Below are positions 8,960-16,635 of a DNA stretch of 64,000 nt, piece after piece. The translations under genes were made by a program, and so were the position numbers. The notes under the pieces were generated by a model. The model was not told where the DNA came from. It saw nothing but the letters and a program-made list of their open reading frames with translations, and made no database searches. Source of the DNA: Methylophilus glucosoxydans (lineage in GTDB: Bacteria; Pseudomonadota; Gammaproteobacteria; Burkholderiales; Methylophilaceae); contig NZ_JBHTJW010000002.1 in assembly GCF_042676145.1 (NCBI RefSeq), positions 558,001 through 622,000 of the forward strand, written 5' to 3'. Within the stretch, counting starts at the first letter, position 1, and every line of letters starts with the position of its first letter.

Positions 8960-10024
8960 ATGAGTCAATATTGGAGCAAGATTGTTCATGAGTTGACCCC
9001 TTATGTGCCGGGCGAACAGCCCAAGTTGCAAAATCTGGTCAAGCTTAATACCAATGAAAATCCTTATGGTCCCAGCCCCAAGGTGATTGCTGCCTTGCAG
9101 GCAGAAGCTGCAGACAGTTTGCGCCTGTATCCCGATCCGGATTCCAGTCGCCTCAAGGCGGCGTTGGCTGAATATCATGGGCTGCAAGCCAATCAGGTGT
9201 TTGTCGGCAACGGTTCCGATGAGGTGTTAGCGCACGTGTTTCAGGCCTTGCTCAAGCACGACTTGCCTTTGTTGTTTCCTGATATTAGTTACAGTTTCTA
9301 TCCGGTCTACTGCGGCTTGTACGGCATCCACTTTGAAACCGTTGCGCTCAATGCGCAGTTTGAAGTGGCGATAGGCGATTATTTGCGCCCCAATGGCGGG
9401 ATTATTTTCCCTAACCCCAACGCGCCAACCGGCATTCCGCTGCCATTAAGCGAAATTGAGCGCTTGCTGGCCCACAATACGCAATCTGTGGTGGTGGTCG
9501 ATGAGGCCTATGTTGACTTTGGCACCGAGTCCGCGGTCGCACTGATTCATCGTTACCCAAATCTGCTGGTGACGCATACCTATTCGAAATCACGTTCGTT
9601 AGCAGGCTTGCGCGTGGGCTATGCGTTGGGCAATGCCGCGTTGATTGAGGCATTAATCCGGGTCAAGGACAGCTTTAACTCATATCCGATTGATCGTTTT
9701 GCCGAGGCGGGTGCCATTGCGGCATTGCAGGATGAAGCTTACTTTCAGCAAACGCGTCAACAGGTCATCACGTCGCGTACCAGCCTGGTCAGTGCACTAG
9801 AAGCGTTGGGATTTGAAGTGTTGCCTTCCGGGGCAAACTTTATTTTTACCCGTCACCCGGCGTATGTGGGTGAGCAGTTGGCCGCAGGGCTGCGTGAACG
9901 CGCCGTGATCGTCCGCCATTTCAAAAAACCAGCTAGAATTTCCGATTTTTTACGGATTACCATCGGCAACGAGTCGCAAAATCAGGCCTTGATGCAGGCA
10001 ATACGTGCGCTTGTGCAAGCCTGA
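8960..10024 (+). CDS. hisC: Histidinol-phosphate aminotransferase HisC
   Basis: PLP-dependent aminotransferase (class I/II fold) converting imidazole-acetol phosphate to histidinol phosphate. The N-terminal KLNTNENPYGPSP signature and the PLP-lysine region THTYSKSRSLAGLRVGYALG are clear. Length is 354 aa. In other betaproteobacteria hisB normally follows directly; here hps and its own promoter lie between hisC and hisB. Confidence 0.95.
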   Translation: MSQYWSKIVHELTPYVPGEQPKLQNLVKLNTNENPYGPSPKVIAALQAEAADSLRLYPDPDSSRLKAALAEYHGLQANQVFVGNGSDEVLAHVFQALLKHDLPLLFPDISYSFYPVYCGLYGIHFETVALNAQFEVAIGDYLRPNGGIIFPNPNAPTGIPLPLSEIERLLAHNTQSVVVVDEAYVDFGTESAVALIHRYPNLLVTHTYSKSRSLAGLRVGYALGNAALIEALIRVKDSFNSYPIDRFAEAGAIAALQDEAYFQQTRQQVITSRTSLVSALEALGFEVLPSGANFIFTRHPAYVGEQLAAGLRERAVIVRHFKKPARISDFLRITIGNESQNQALMQAIRALVQA

Positions 10025-10111
10025 TGTCGTCAAAAGCGCGGGATTTGTACTAAATTACGGGCTAATCGCGGTTAATTGATTGTAATCGCACATAAAAATA
10101 TCCAGCGAATA

Positions 10112-10166
10112 TTGTCATTGTGTGGCAAATCCGGTTATGATGCACCCTATTGTACATAATGTGCAG
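10112..10166 (+). promoter_or_regulatory. Putative hps promoter with a dyad near the start site
   Basis: TTGTCA (10112-10117) and TATGAT (10136-10141) are separated by 18 bases, a good sigma70 fit. Just downstream TGCAC (10141-10145) and GTGCA (10161-10165) form a dyad around the expected start, which could be an operator. The 5' leader is about 90 bases and ends in a strong ribosome site GGAGGAAG (10229-10236) four bases before the hps ATG. Promoter is inferred; no transcript data. Confidence 0.6.
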
Positions 10167-10240
10167 TGACGGTTGCGTTTGCATGATTGCTGCGCATAGA
10201 TTCATTGGATTGAAAATAGAGCAAACTCGGAGGAAGAAAA

Positions 10241-11125
10241 ATGGCACAAACCCAGATGGCATTGGACTCATTGGATTTTGACGCGACGATCGCTTTAGCA
10301 GCTAAAGTGGCGCCACACGTTGATATCTTGGAAATCGGTACCCCTTGCATCAAGCACAACGGTATCGAACTGTTGAAAGCACTGCGTGCAAAATTCCCTA
10401 ACAACAAAATTTTGGTTGACCTGAAAACCATGGATGCTGGCTTCTACGAAGCTGAGCCATTCTACAAAGCAGGTGCTGACATTTGTACCGTTTTGGGCAC
10501 TGCTGACATCGGTACCATCAAAGGCGTGATTGATGCTGCCAACAAATATGGCAAAGAAGCGCAAATCGACCTGATCAACGTAAAAGACAAAAAAGCCCGT
10601 ACGCTGGAAGTTGTTAAGTTGGGTGCACACATCATCGGCGTGCACACTGGCTTGGACCAACAAGCGGCTGGTCAAACTCCATTCGCTGACTTGGGCTTGG
10701 TGTCCGGTCTGAAAACAGGCGCTAAAGTGTCTGTGGCTGGTGGTGTAAAAGCTGCAACGACTAAACAAGTGGTTGACGCTGGTGCTGATATCGTCGTTGC
10801 TGGTGCAGCGATCTACGGTGCTGCTGATCCTGCTGCTGCTGCAACAGAAATCACCAAAATTGCACACGGTGCAGGTGCTGGTGCTGCTAAAGGTGGTAAC
10901 AAGTTGCTGCCATGGATTATTGCTGCAGTTGCTGCAGTATTGGTATTCTCTTTGTTGGGTAAAAAATCTGAAGAAGCTGCGCCTGCTGCAGAAGCACCAG
11001 CTGCTGAAGAGGCTGCCCCAGCTGCTGAGGCGCCTGCTGCCGAAGCACCTGCTGCTGAAGAAGCTGCTCCAGCCGCTGAAGCGCCTGCTGCAGAAGCTGC
11101 ACCAGCGACTGAAGAAGCAAAATAA
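10241..11125 (+). CDS. hps: 3-hexulose-6-phosphate synthase with C-terminal membrane segment and Ala/Pro/Glu tail
   Basis: Residues 1 to about 208 form a full HPS domain of the OMP decarboxylase superfamily, which condenses formaldehyde with ribulose 5-phosphate, the carbon-fixing step of the ribulose monophosphate cycle. The metal and catalytic motif DLKTMD gives Asp60, Lys62 and Asp65; the phosphate-binding end VSVAGGVK and VVAGAAIYG are present. Usual HPS proteins stop near 210 aa. Here a Gly/Ala linker, one predicted membrane segment (about 222-240) and an acidic Ala/Pro repeat (244-294) follow in frame. A strong ribosome site, codon use like tuf and ribosomal genes, and its own promoter and terminator indicate high expression. 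The matching hexulose phosphate isomerase gene is not in the window. Confidence 0.93.
   Translation: MAQTQMALDSLDFDATIALAAKVAPHVDILEIGTPCIKHNGIELLKALRAKFPNNKILVDLKTMDAGFYEAEPFYKAGADICTVLGTADIGTIKGVIDAANKYGKEAQIDLINVKDKKARTLEVVKLGAHIIGVHTGLDQQAAGQTPFADLGLVSGLKTGAKVSVAGGVKAATTKQVVDAGADIVVAGAAIYGAADPAAAATEITKIAHGAGAGAAKGGNKLLPWIIAAVAAVLVFSLLGKKSEEAAPAAEAPAAEEAAPAAEAPAAEAPAAEEAAPAAEAPAAEAAPATEEAK
10970..11122 (+). repeat. In-frame repeat coding EEAAPAAEAPAA units
   Basis: Three units beginning EEAAPAAEAPAA, of about 12, 17 and 18 residues, encode the acidic tail of the HPS protein. Synonymous codons vary between units (gct/gcg/gca, gaa/gag), so the repeat is old enough to have drifted or is kept at protein level. 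Such repeats can change length by slippage. Confidence 0.85.
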
Positions 11126-11156
11126 TCCGCTTTTATTTCTGATAAATGCACGATTC

Positions 11157-11190
11157 AAAAAAGCAGTCCATTGGGCTGCTTTTTTGTTTT
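11157..11190 (+). terminator. Terminator of hps
   Basis: AAAAAAGCAGTCC and GGGCTGCTTTTTT pair over 13 positions with one G-T wobble and an ATT loop, followed by more T. It is strong and lies inside the his gene cluster, so hisB onward needs readthrough or its own promoter. Confidence 0.9.
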
Positions 11191-11202
11191 TCACAACTGG
11201 TT

Positions 11203-11230
11203 TTGCCTGTCTGCCAAGACTTGCTGTAAA
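11203..11230 (+). promoter_or_regulatory. Possible promoter for hisB and downstream his genes
   Basis: TTGCCT (11203-11208), 16-base spacer and TGTAAA (11225-11230) give a modest sigma70 match directly after the hps terminator. Its position makes it the likely start of the hisBHAFIE transcript; the match itself is weak. Confidence 0.4.
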
Positions 11231-11277
11231 ATGCGTGTAATACTTGCAAACTCTCAGTGATCACCTTCCTCTCTCAT

Positions 11278-11868
11278 ATGTCACGTCAAGCCGAAGTTAC
11301 GCGTAATACGCTAGAAACCCAAATTACTGTGTCGATTAATCTCGATGGTACAGGGCAGTCTGAACTGGACAGTGGGCTGGGCTTTTTGGATCACATGCTA
11401 GATCAAATCGCCCGTCATGGCATGATAGATTTGAAAGTGCATGCCAAGGGGGATTTGCATATTGATGCCCACCATACGGTTGAAGATATCGGGATTACCT
11501 TGGGTCAGGCATTCAGCAAAGCGTTGGGCGACAAAAAAGGCTTGACGCGCTACGGGCATAGCTATGTCCCGCTGGATGAAGCCTTGAGCCGTGTGGCGCT
11601 GGACTTGTCCGGTCGTCCGGGCTTGGCGTTTGATTGCACCTTTACGCGTGCCATGATCGGTGAGTTTGATGTAGATCTGATTCACGAATTTTTCCAGGGC
11701 TTTGTCAATCATGCACTGGTCACGCTGCACATTGATAATCTCAAAGGCCAAAACGCTCATCACCAGGCGGAAACGATTTTTAAAGCGTTTGGCCGTGCCT
11801 TGCGTATGGCGGCCACCCAGGATCCTCGCATGGCCGGCTTGATGCCATCAACCAAAGGTGCGTTATAG
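11278..11868 (+). CDS. hisB: Imidazoleglycerol-phosphate dehydratase HisB
   Basis: Manganese-dependent dehydratase of histidine synthesis. The metal-binding histidine motifs LGFLDHMLDQIARHG, DAHHTVEDIG and AHHQAETIFKA are intact. This is the monofunctional form, without the phosphatase domain of E. coli HisB. I chose ATG 11278, which gives MSRQAEVTRN as in homologues; an in-frame GTG at 11257 would add seven residues. Neither start has a good ribosome site. Confidence 0.94.
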   Translation: MSRQAEVTRNTLETQITVSINLDGTGQSELDSGLGFLDHMLDQIARHGMIDLKVHAKGDLHIDAHHTVEDIGITLGQAFSKALGDKKGLTRYGHSYVPLDEALSRVALDLSGRPGLAFDCTFTRAMIGEFDVDLIHEFFQGFVNHALVTLHIDNLKGQNAHHQAETIFKAFGRALRMAATQDPRMAGLMPSTKGAL

Positions 11869-11882
11869 CCCGATTGTTTATG

Positions 11883-12527
11883 ATGAATCGTTTGCAAGTC
11901 GCCATTGTTGATTATGGCATGGGAAACCTCCGTTCAGTTGCCAATGCTTTCAAAGCGGTAGCGCCTGATACCACGGTTGCAGTCACCAGCGATCCTGCGC
12001 AAATTGCCCAGGCGGAGCGGGTAGTGTTTCCGGGGCAGGGCGCCATGCCGGATTGCATTCGTGAATTGGATGCGCGCAGTTTGCGTCAGGCAGTGATGGA
12101 TGCAACACAGCAAAAGCCTTTCCTCGGCATATGTATTGGTTTGCAAATGTTGTTTCAGCATTCTGAAGAAGGCAATGTGCCTGGGCTAGGCGTGTATGCC
12201 GGCGAGGTCAAGCGCTTTCCTCAGGCAAAAATGGTGGATGTGCATGGTGAAAAGCTCAAGGTCCCGCACATGGGCTGGAGCCAGGTACATCAGACTCAGC
12301 CGCATGCCTTGTGGCAGGAGATTCCTGACCAGGCCCGTTTTTACTACGTGCATAGCTACTATGTGGTCCCGGATGAGACGGCATTGACCGCTGCGACCAC
12401 CGCCTATCCATTTGATTTTACCGGCGCGATTGCACGTGACAATGTATTTGCCGTGCAGTTTCACCCGGAAAAGAGCGCCAGTGCAGGCTTGCAACTTTTA
12501 CGTAATTTTGTAAACTGGAAGCCCTAA
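11883..12527 (+). CDS. hisH: Imidazole glycerol phosphate synthase glutaminase subunit HisH
   Basis: Class I glutamine amidotransferase that feeds ammonia to HisF. The nucleophile lies in GICIGLQML (Cys84) and the His-Glu pair in VQFHPEKS. ATG 11883 gives the usual N-terminus MNRLQVAIVDYGMGN; ATG 11880 and TTG 11874 are upstream in-frame alternatives. It sits between hisB and hisA as in other betaproteobacteria, with hisA 53 bases further on. Confidence 0.95.
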   Translation: MNRLQVAIVDYGMGNLRSVANAFKAVAPDTTVAVTSDPAQIAQAERVVFPGQGAMPDCIRELDARSLRQAVMDATQQKPFLGICIGLQMLFQHSEEGNVPGLGVYAGEVKRFPQAKMVDVHGEKLKVPHMGWSQVHQTQPHALWQEIPDQARFYYVHSYYVVPDETALTAATTAYPFDFTGAIARDNVFAVQFHPEKSASAGLQLLRNFVNWKP

Positions 12528-12580
12528 GACGGGCTACAGTCGTTTTAGTCACTACTCGTTATTTATCTACTGAAAACAAC

Positions 12581-13324
12581 ATGTTAATCATTCCAGCAAT
12601 TGATTTAAAAGATGGCCACTGCGTGCGTTTGAAGCAGGGACTGATGGAAGAGTCCACCGTATTTTCCGAAAATCCTGCAGCGATGGCCAGACATTGGGCA
12701 GATAAAGGCGGTAAGCGTTTACACCTGGTGGACTTGAATGGGGCCTTTGCGGGCAAGCCTGTCAATGAAGGTGCGATCAAGTCTATTGTGGCTGCAATAG
12801 GTGGGGATATCCCTATTCAATTGGGCGGTGGCATCCGTGATCTGGATACGATAGAGCGCTATCTGGATGATGGTATCAGCTATGTCATTATTGGGACCGC
12901 CGCTGTGAAGAATCCGGGTTTTCTGCATGAGGCCTGCTACGCTTTCCCAGGCCAGATCATGGTGGGGCTGGATGCCAAAGACGGCAAAGTAGCCGTGGAT
13001 GGCTGGTCCAAGTTGACGGGGCATGACGTGATTGACCTGGCGAAGAAATTTGAAGATTACGGTGTGGAAAGTATTGTCTACACGGATATCGGCCGGGATG
13101 GCATGTTGACCGGCGTGAATATTGAAGCGACTGTAGCATTGGCGCAGGCATTAACGATTCCGGTGATCGCCAGTGGCGGGGTGACCAATCTGGATGATGT
13201 GCGCAACTTGTGCGCCGTGCAGGATGAAGGCATCATGGGTGCCATTACCGGCCGCGCCATTTATGAAGGTACACTGGACTTTTCTGCTGCGCAAGCATTA
13301 GCTGACCAGCTGAGTGGTCAATAA
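12581..13324 (+). CDS. hisA: ProFAR isomerase HisA
   Basis: TIM-barrel isomerase of histidine synthesis (phosphoribosylformimino-5-aminoimidazole carboxamide ribotide isomerase). The catalytic Asp of the first strand is in LIIPAIDLKDG, the second in YTDIGRDGML, and the phosphate loops are QLGGGIRD and ASGGVTNL. Length is 247 aa. hisF begins two bases after its stop. Confidence 0.96.
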   Translation: MLIIPAIDLKDGHCVRLKQGLMEESTVFSENPAAMARHWADKGGKRLHLVDLNGAFAGKPVNEGAIKSIVAAIGGDIPIQLGGGIRDLDTIERYLDDGISYVIIGTAAVKNPGFLHEACYAFPGQIMVGLDAKDGKVAVDGWSKLTGHDVIDLAKKFEDYGVESIVYTDIGRDGMLTGVNIEATVALAQALTIPVIASGGVTNLDDVRNLCAVQDEGIMGAITGRAIYEGTLDFSAAQALADQLSGQ

Positions 13325-13326
13325 AA

Positions 13327-14091
13327 ATGGGCTGCGCCAAACGCATTATTCCTTGCCTGGATGTGACTGACGGTCGTGTCGTCAAAGGCGTGAACTTTCT
13401 GGAATTGCGCGATGCAGGCGATCCGGTGGAAATCGCACAGCGCTACAACGACCAGGGCGCGGACGAACTGACGTTTCTGGATATTACCGCCAGCTCAGAC
13501 AATCGTGACTTGATTCTGCACATTATTGAGCGTGTGGCCGAGCAGATCTTTATCCCGTTAACCGTCGGTGGCGGCGTGCGCAAGGTTGAAGATGTGCGTC
13601 GGCTGCTGAATGCGGGGGCCGATAAAGTAAGCATCAACACCACTGCCGTGGTTAATCCGCAAGTGGTTGAAGATGCTGCCGGTCGTTTTGGTTCGCAATG
13701 TATAGTGGTTGCGATTGATGCCAAAAAAGTGGATAACCAGCCGTTTGAGTGGGAAGTGTTCACCCATGGCGGGCGTAATCCGACCGGTCTCGATGCCGTC
13801 AAATGGGCGCAAAAGATGGTGAGTCTGGGGGCCGGTGAGTTGCTGGTCACCAGCATGGACCGCGATGGGACCAAAATCGGATTTAATAACCCGCTCAACA
13901 AAGCGATCAGCGAAGCAGTGGATGTGCCATTGATTGCTTCCGGCGGCGTGGGGAATCTACAACATCTGGTGGAGGGTGTCACCGTTGGTGGCGCCGACGC
14001 TGTTCTGGCTGCCAGTATTTTTCACTATGGTGAATTCACTGTGCAGCAAGCGAAAGACTATATGCGTGAACATGGGATAGAAGTGCGATGA
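13327..14091 (+). CDS. hisF: Imidazole glycerol phosphate synthase cyclase subunit HisF
   Basis: TIM-barrel cyclase paired with HisH; releases AICAR to purine synthesis. Catalytic Asp12 lies in RIIPCLDVTDG and the second Asp in TSMDRDGTK; the phosphate loop GGGVRKVEDV is present. Length is 254 aa. It overlaps hisI by four bases. AICAR made here is used by PurH, which is encoded near 60 kb in this window. Confidence 0.96.
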   Translation: MGCAKRIIPCLDVTDGRVVKGVNFLELRDAGDPVEIAQRYNDQGADELTFLDITASSDNRDLILHIIERVAEQIFIPLTVGGGVRKVEDVRRLLNAGADKVSINTTAVVNPQVVEDAAGRFGSQCIVVAIDAKKVDNQPFEWEVFTHGGRNPTGLDAVKWAQKMVSLGAGELLVTSMDRDGTKIGFNNPLNKAISEAVDVPLIASGGVGNLQHLVEGVTVGGADAVLAASIFHYGEFTVQQAKDYMREHGIEVR

Positions 14092-14471
14092 GCTGGCTGG
14101 AGCAAGTGGCCTGGACGGCAGAAGGCTTGGTGCCGGTCATCGCCCAGGAAAAAGACACAGGTAAAATTCTCATGTTTGCCTGGATGAACCGCGAAGCCTT
14201 GCAATTGACTAGGGACTCTGGTCATGCGGTTTACTATTCGCGCTCGCGCAACAAACTGTGGCATAAAGGTGAAGAGTCTGGGCACACGCAAATCGTGCAC
14301 GACATTCGTCTCGATTGCGATAATGATGTCGTGCTGATCACGGTCGAACAATTGGGTGGCATCGCCTGTCACACAGGTAGGCATAACTGTTTCTTTCAGC
14401 AATTACAGGGCGATACCTGGGTGACTGTAGAGCCTGTGCTCAAAGATCCGAAAGCGATTTACCATGAGTGA
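14088..14471 (+). CDS. hisI: Phosphoribosyl-AMP cyclohydrolase HisI
   Basis: Zinc- and magnesium-dependent hydrolase opening the adenine ring of PR-AMP. The 127-aa protein has the motif MNREAL, the SRSRNKLWHKGEESG block and the cysteine-containing DIRLDCDNDVVLI and IACHTGRHNCFF zinc ligands. It is a single-domain protein, not the HisIE fusion of enterobacteria. It overlaps hisF by four and hisE by eight bases. Confidence 0.95.
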   Translation: MSWLEQVAWTAEGLVPVIAQEKDTGKILMFAWMNREALQLTRDSGHAVYYSRSRNKLWHKGEESGHTQIVHDIRLDCDNDVVLITVEQLGGIACHTGRHNCFFQQLQGDTWVTVEPVLKDPKAIYHE

Positions 14472-14784
14472 TGACGTATTAAGCCGCTTGTCTGAGTTGC
14501 TGGAAGCGCGTAAAAGTGCCGATCCGGCCAGCTCCTATGTCGCCAAACTCTATGCCAAAGGCATGGACAGCATCCTCAAAAAAGTGGGTGAAGAAGCGAC
14601 GGAAACAGTGATTGCGGCCAAAGGCGGCAACAAGGAAGAGCTGATTTATGAAACCGCCGATTTATGGTTTCATACCCTGGTGATGTTAAGTCATGCCGGC
14701 TTGCAGGCGCAGGATGTGCTTAATGAGCTTGCGCGGCGTGAAGGGCTGTCGGGCATCGTTGAGAAAGCGAGCAGAAAAGAATGA
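14464..14784 (+). CDS. hisE: Phosphoribosyl-ATP pyrophosphohydrolase HisE
   Basis: Second enzyme of histidine synthesis, of the MazG-like all-alpha NTP pyrophosphatase fold. The KKVGEEATETVIAAKGG and ETADLWFHTLVML motifs carry the acidic metal ligands. At 106 aa it is a complete separate HisE. It overlaps hinT by four bases, so histidine genes and hinT are co-translated. Confidence 0.95.
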   Translation: MSDDVLSRLSELLEARKSADPASSYVAKLYAKGMDSILKKVGEEATETVIAAKGGNKEELIYETADLWFHTLVMLSHAGLQAQDVLNELARREGLSGIVEKASRKE

Positions 14785-15110
14785 GTGCAGACTGCATTTT
14801 TTGTAAAATTGTTGCTGGCACTATTCCGGCGAAATTGCTGTATGAAGATGACGAGGTCATCGCATTTCATGATATTCGGCCACTGGCGCGGGTGCATTTT
14901 CTGATTGTCCCCAAAGCACATATTGAAACGCTTAAAGAATGTACTGCTGAGCATCAGGCGCTCCTTGGTAAAATGATGTTGCTGGGTGCCAAGCTGGCTG
15001 CTGAGCAAGGGTTGGTTGGCTATAAAACAGTGATGAATGTCGGGCGTGAGGGTGGCCAGGAAGTGTTCCATATCCATCTGCATGTCTTTGGTGGCGGGCC
15101 TGCCGCTTAA
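14781..15110 (+). CDS. hinT: HIT-family purine nucleoside phosphoramidase (HinT)
   Basis: Histidine triad protein hydrolysing AMP-lysine and related phosphoramidates. The HIHLH triad places His97, His99 and His101 near the C-terminus, and the N-terminal CIFCKIVAGTIPA is typical. The 109-aa length is normal. The position between hisE and tatA is conserved in betaproteobacteria. Confidence 0.95.
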   Translation: MSADCIFCKIVAGTIPAKLLYEDDEVIAFHDIRPLARVHFLIVPKAHIETLKECTAEHQALLGKMMLLGAKLAAEQGLVGYKTVMNVGREGGQEVFHIHLHVFGGGPAA

Positions 15111-15135
15111 AAGTTGACGCGTTAAGGAGATTGCA

Positions 15136-15318
15136 ATGGGTTCATTCAGTTTATGGCATTGGCTGATCGTGTTACTGATCGTGGTGCTGGTGTTTGGTAC
15201 CAAAAAGCTGCGTAATATTGGCGGTGATGTAGGTGGCGCGGTCAATGAGTTTAAAAAAGCAATGAATGACGGCAAAGAAGGTTCTAAGCCTGATGAGATT
15301 TCTGACAAAAGTAAGTGA
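15136..15318 (+). CDS. tatA: TatA, twin-arginine translocase pore subunit
   Basis: Short 60-aa TatA with one N-terminal membrane helix (about 7-22), the FGTKKLRNIGGDVGGAVNEFKKA amphipathic helix and an acidic/basic tail. It exports folded proteins with TatB and TatC, encoded next. A Rieske protein, a classic Tat substrate, is encoded about 3 kb downstream. The start follows AAGGAGA. Confidence 0.95.
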   Translation: MGSFSLWHWLIVLLIVVLVFGTKKLRNIGGDVGGAVNEFKKAMNDGKEGSKPDEISDKSK

Positions 15319-15331
15319 GTACTGACCGATT

Positions 15332-15853
15332 GTGTTTGATATTTCGTTTTCAGAATTACTGGTGATTGCGCTGGTTGCCTTGGTGGTGATCGGGCCGGAA
15401 AAACTGCCTAAAGTCGCCCGCACTGCGGGCGCTTTTTTTGGGCGCATGCAACGCTTTGTCAGCCAGGTAAAAGATGAGGTTAATCGTGAAGCCAGGTTTG
15501 CCGAGTTGCAACAACTGCAAGACGAAGTAAAATCGGGCTTGCAGTCGGTATATGACGATGCGGCACAGCATATTTTGCCTGAGAATTCGATCGCCGAAAC
15601 CAGTGTCCAGCCAGAGAAGGTTGTTGAGCCGGTTAAACCGTCACGCAAACCACGTCAACGCAAGTCATCACCGGTGAACGATGAGCAGCCTGCTGAAGCA
15701 GCAGTGCCTAGCGCATTGGTGGTTTCTGAATCTGCGCCAGCGCCACAAGCCGAGTTATTTGCAGAAGCCCCTGCGGCAAAGCCGAGACAGCGCCGCGCAC
15801 GGCAGGCGGCGAAGACGGCAAACGATACGCCACCGAATGAACCCATCCTCTAA
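15332..15853 (+). CDS. tatB: TatB, twin-arginine translocase receptor subunit
   Basis: TatB with N-terminal membrane helix MFDISFSELLVIALVALVVI, the GPEKLPKVART hinge and a long amphipathic helix. The last 80 or so residues are rich in Pro, Ala, Arg and Lys and probably disordered. The start is GTG at 15332, 13 bases after tatA. Length is 173 aa. Confidence 0.94.
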   Translation: MFDISFSELLVIALVALVVIGPEKLPKVARTAGAFFGRMQRFVSQVKDEVNREARFAELQQLQDEVKSGLQSVYDDAAQHILPENSIAETSVQPEKVVEPVKPSRKPRQRKSSPVNDEQPAEAAVPSALVVSESAPAPQAELFAEAPAAKPRQRRARQAAKTANDTPPNEPIL

Positions 15854-15884
15854 GCGTTTGTTGTTTGATCGCGCTTTATAAATT

Positions 15885-16622
15885 ATGACGCCTACTGAAA
15901 GTTTTATTTCCCACCTGATTGAGCTGCGTAACCGTTTGTTGCGTGCGGTTGCGGGTTGGCTGGTCATTTTTGTGGCTTTATTTCCGTTTGCTGATCGCAT
16001 TTATCATTTGCTGGCGGCACCCTTGCTGGCAAAGTTGCCGCAAGGGGCGCAAATGATAGCGACAGCAGTCACCACGCCCTTCTTCGTGCCGATGAAAGTG
16101 ACCATGATGGCAGCTTTTTTAATCGCGTTGCCATGGATGATTTATCAGTGCTGGGCATTTATCGCACCGGGGTTATACGCACATGAAAAACGATTGATTC
16201 GGCCCCTGCTTGCAGCGGCCATCGGGTTATTCTTTATGGGCATGGCCTTTGCCTATTTTGCCGTGTTCCCGGTTGTGTTTGGCTTTCTGGTGGGTAGCGC
16301 ACCAGCAGGTGTCGCGGTGATGACCGATATTGCTGAGTATCTGGACTTTGTCATCGGCATGTTTCTGGCGTTTGGTTTTGCGTTTGAAGTGCCCATCGCC
16401 GTCATATTGTTATCATTGATGGGGTGGGTGACTTTGGCGCAACTCAAGGAGGCGCGCTCTTATGTAATCGTAGGCGCTTTTGTGTTGGGCGCCATTTTTA
16501 CGCCCCCGGACATTGTCTCCCAATGCATGCTGGCCATCCCGTTGTGGTTACTCTATGAACTGGGCCTGCTGGTGGTACGCTGGTTACCGCAATCGCCAGC
16601 GGACAGTGCTACGCCGACTTAA
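15885..16622 (+). CDS. tatC: TatC, twin-arginine translocase core subunit
   Basis: Six-helix integral membrane protein that recognises twin-arginine signals. Conserved N-terminal ESFISHLIELRNRLLRA and the FEVPI motif are present. Length is 245 aa. It is the last gene of the tatABC group and ends 13 bases from the convergent degS-like gene, with no recognisable terminator between them. Confidence 0.95.
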   Translation: MTPTESFISHLIELRNRLLRAVAGWLVIFVALFPFADRIYHLLAAPLLAKLPQGAQMIATAVTTPFFVPMKVTMMAAFLIALPWMIYQCWAFIAPGLYAHEKRLIRPLLAAAIGLFFMGMAFAYFAVFPVVFGFLVGSAPAGVAVMTDIAEYLDFVIGMFLAFGFAFEVPIAVILLSLMGWVTLAQLKEARSYVIVGAFVLGAIFTPPDIVSQCMLAIPLWLLYELGLLVVRWLPQSPADSATPT

Positions 16623-16635
16623 TTCCATTTTCTAT

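Noticed and set aside
10970..11122. Repeat array considered as CRISPR or minisatellite
   Set aside because: The repeats are in frame within hps, vary at synonymous sites and have no spacers.
10295..11194. 299-residue frame antisense to hps, rich in Ser, Cys and Phe
   Set aside because: A shadow of the biased codons and Ala/Glu repeats of hps; composition is not protein-like.
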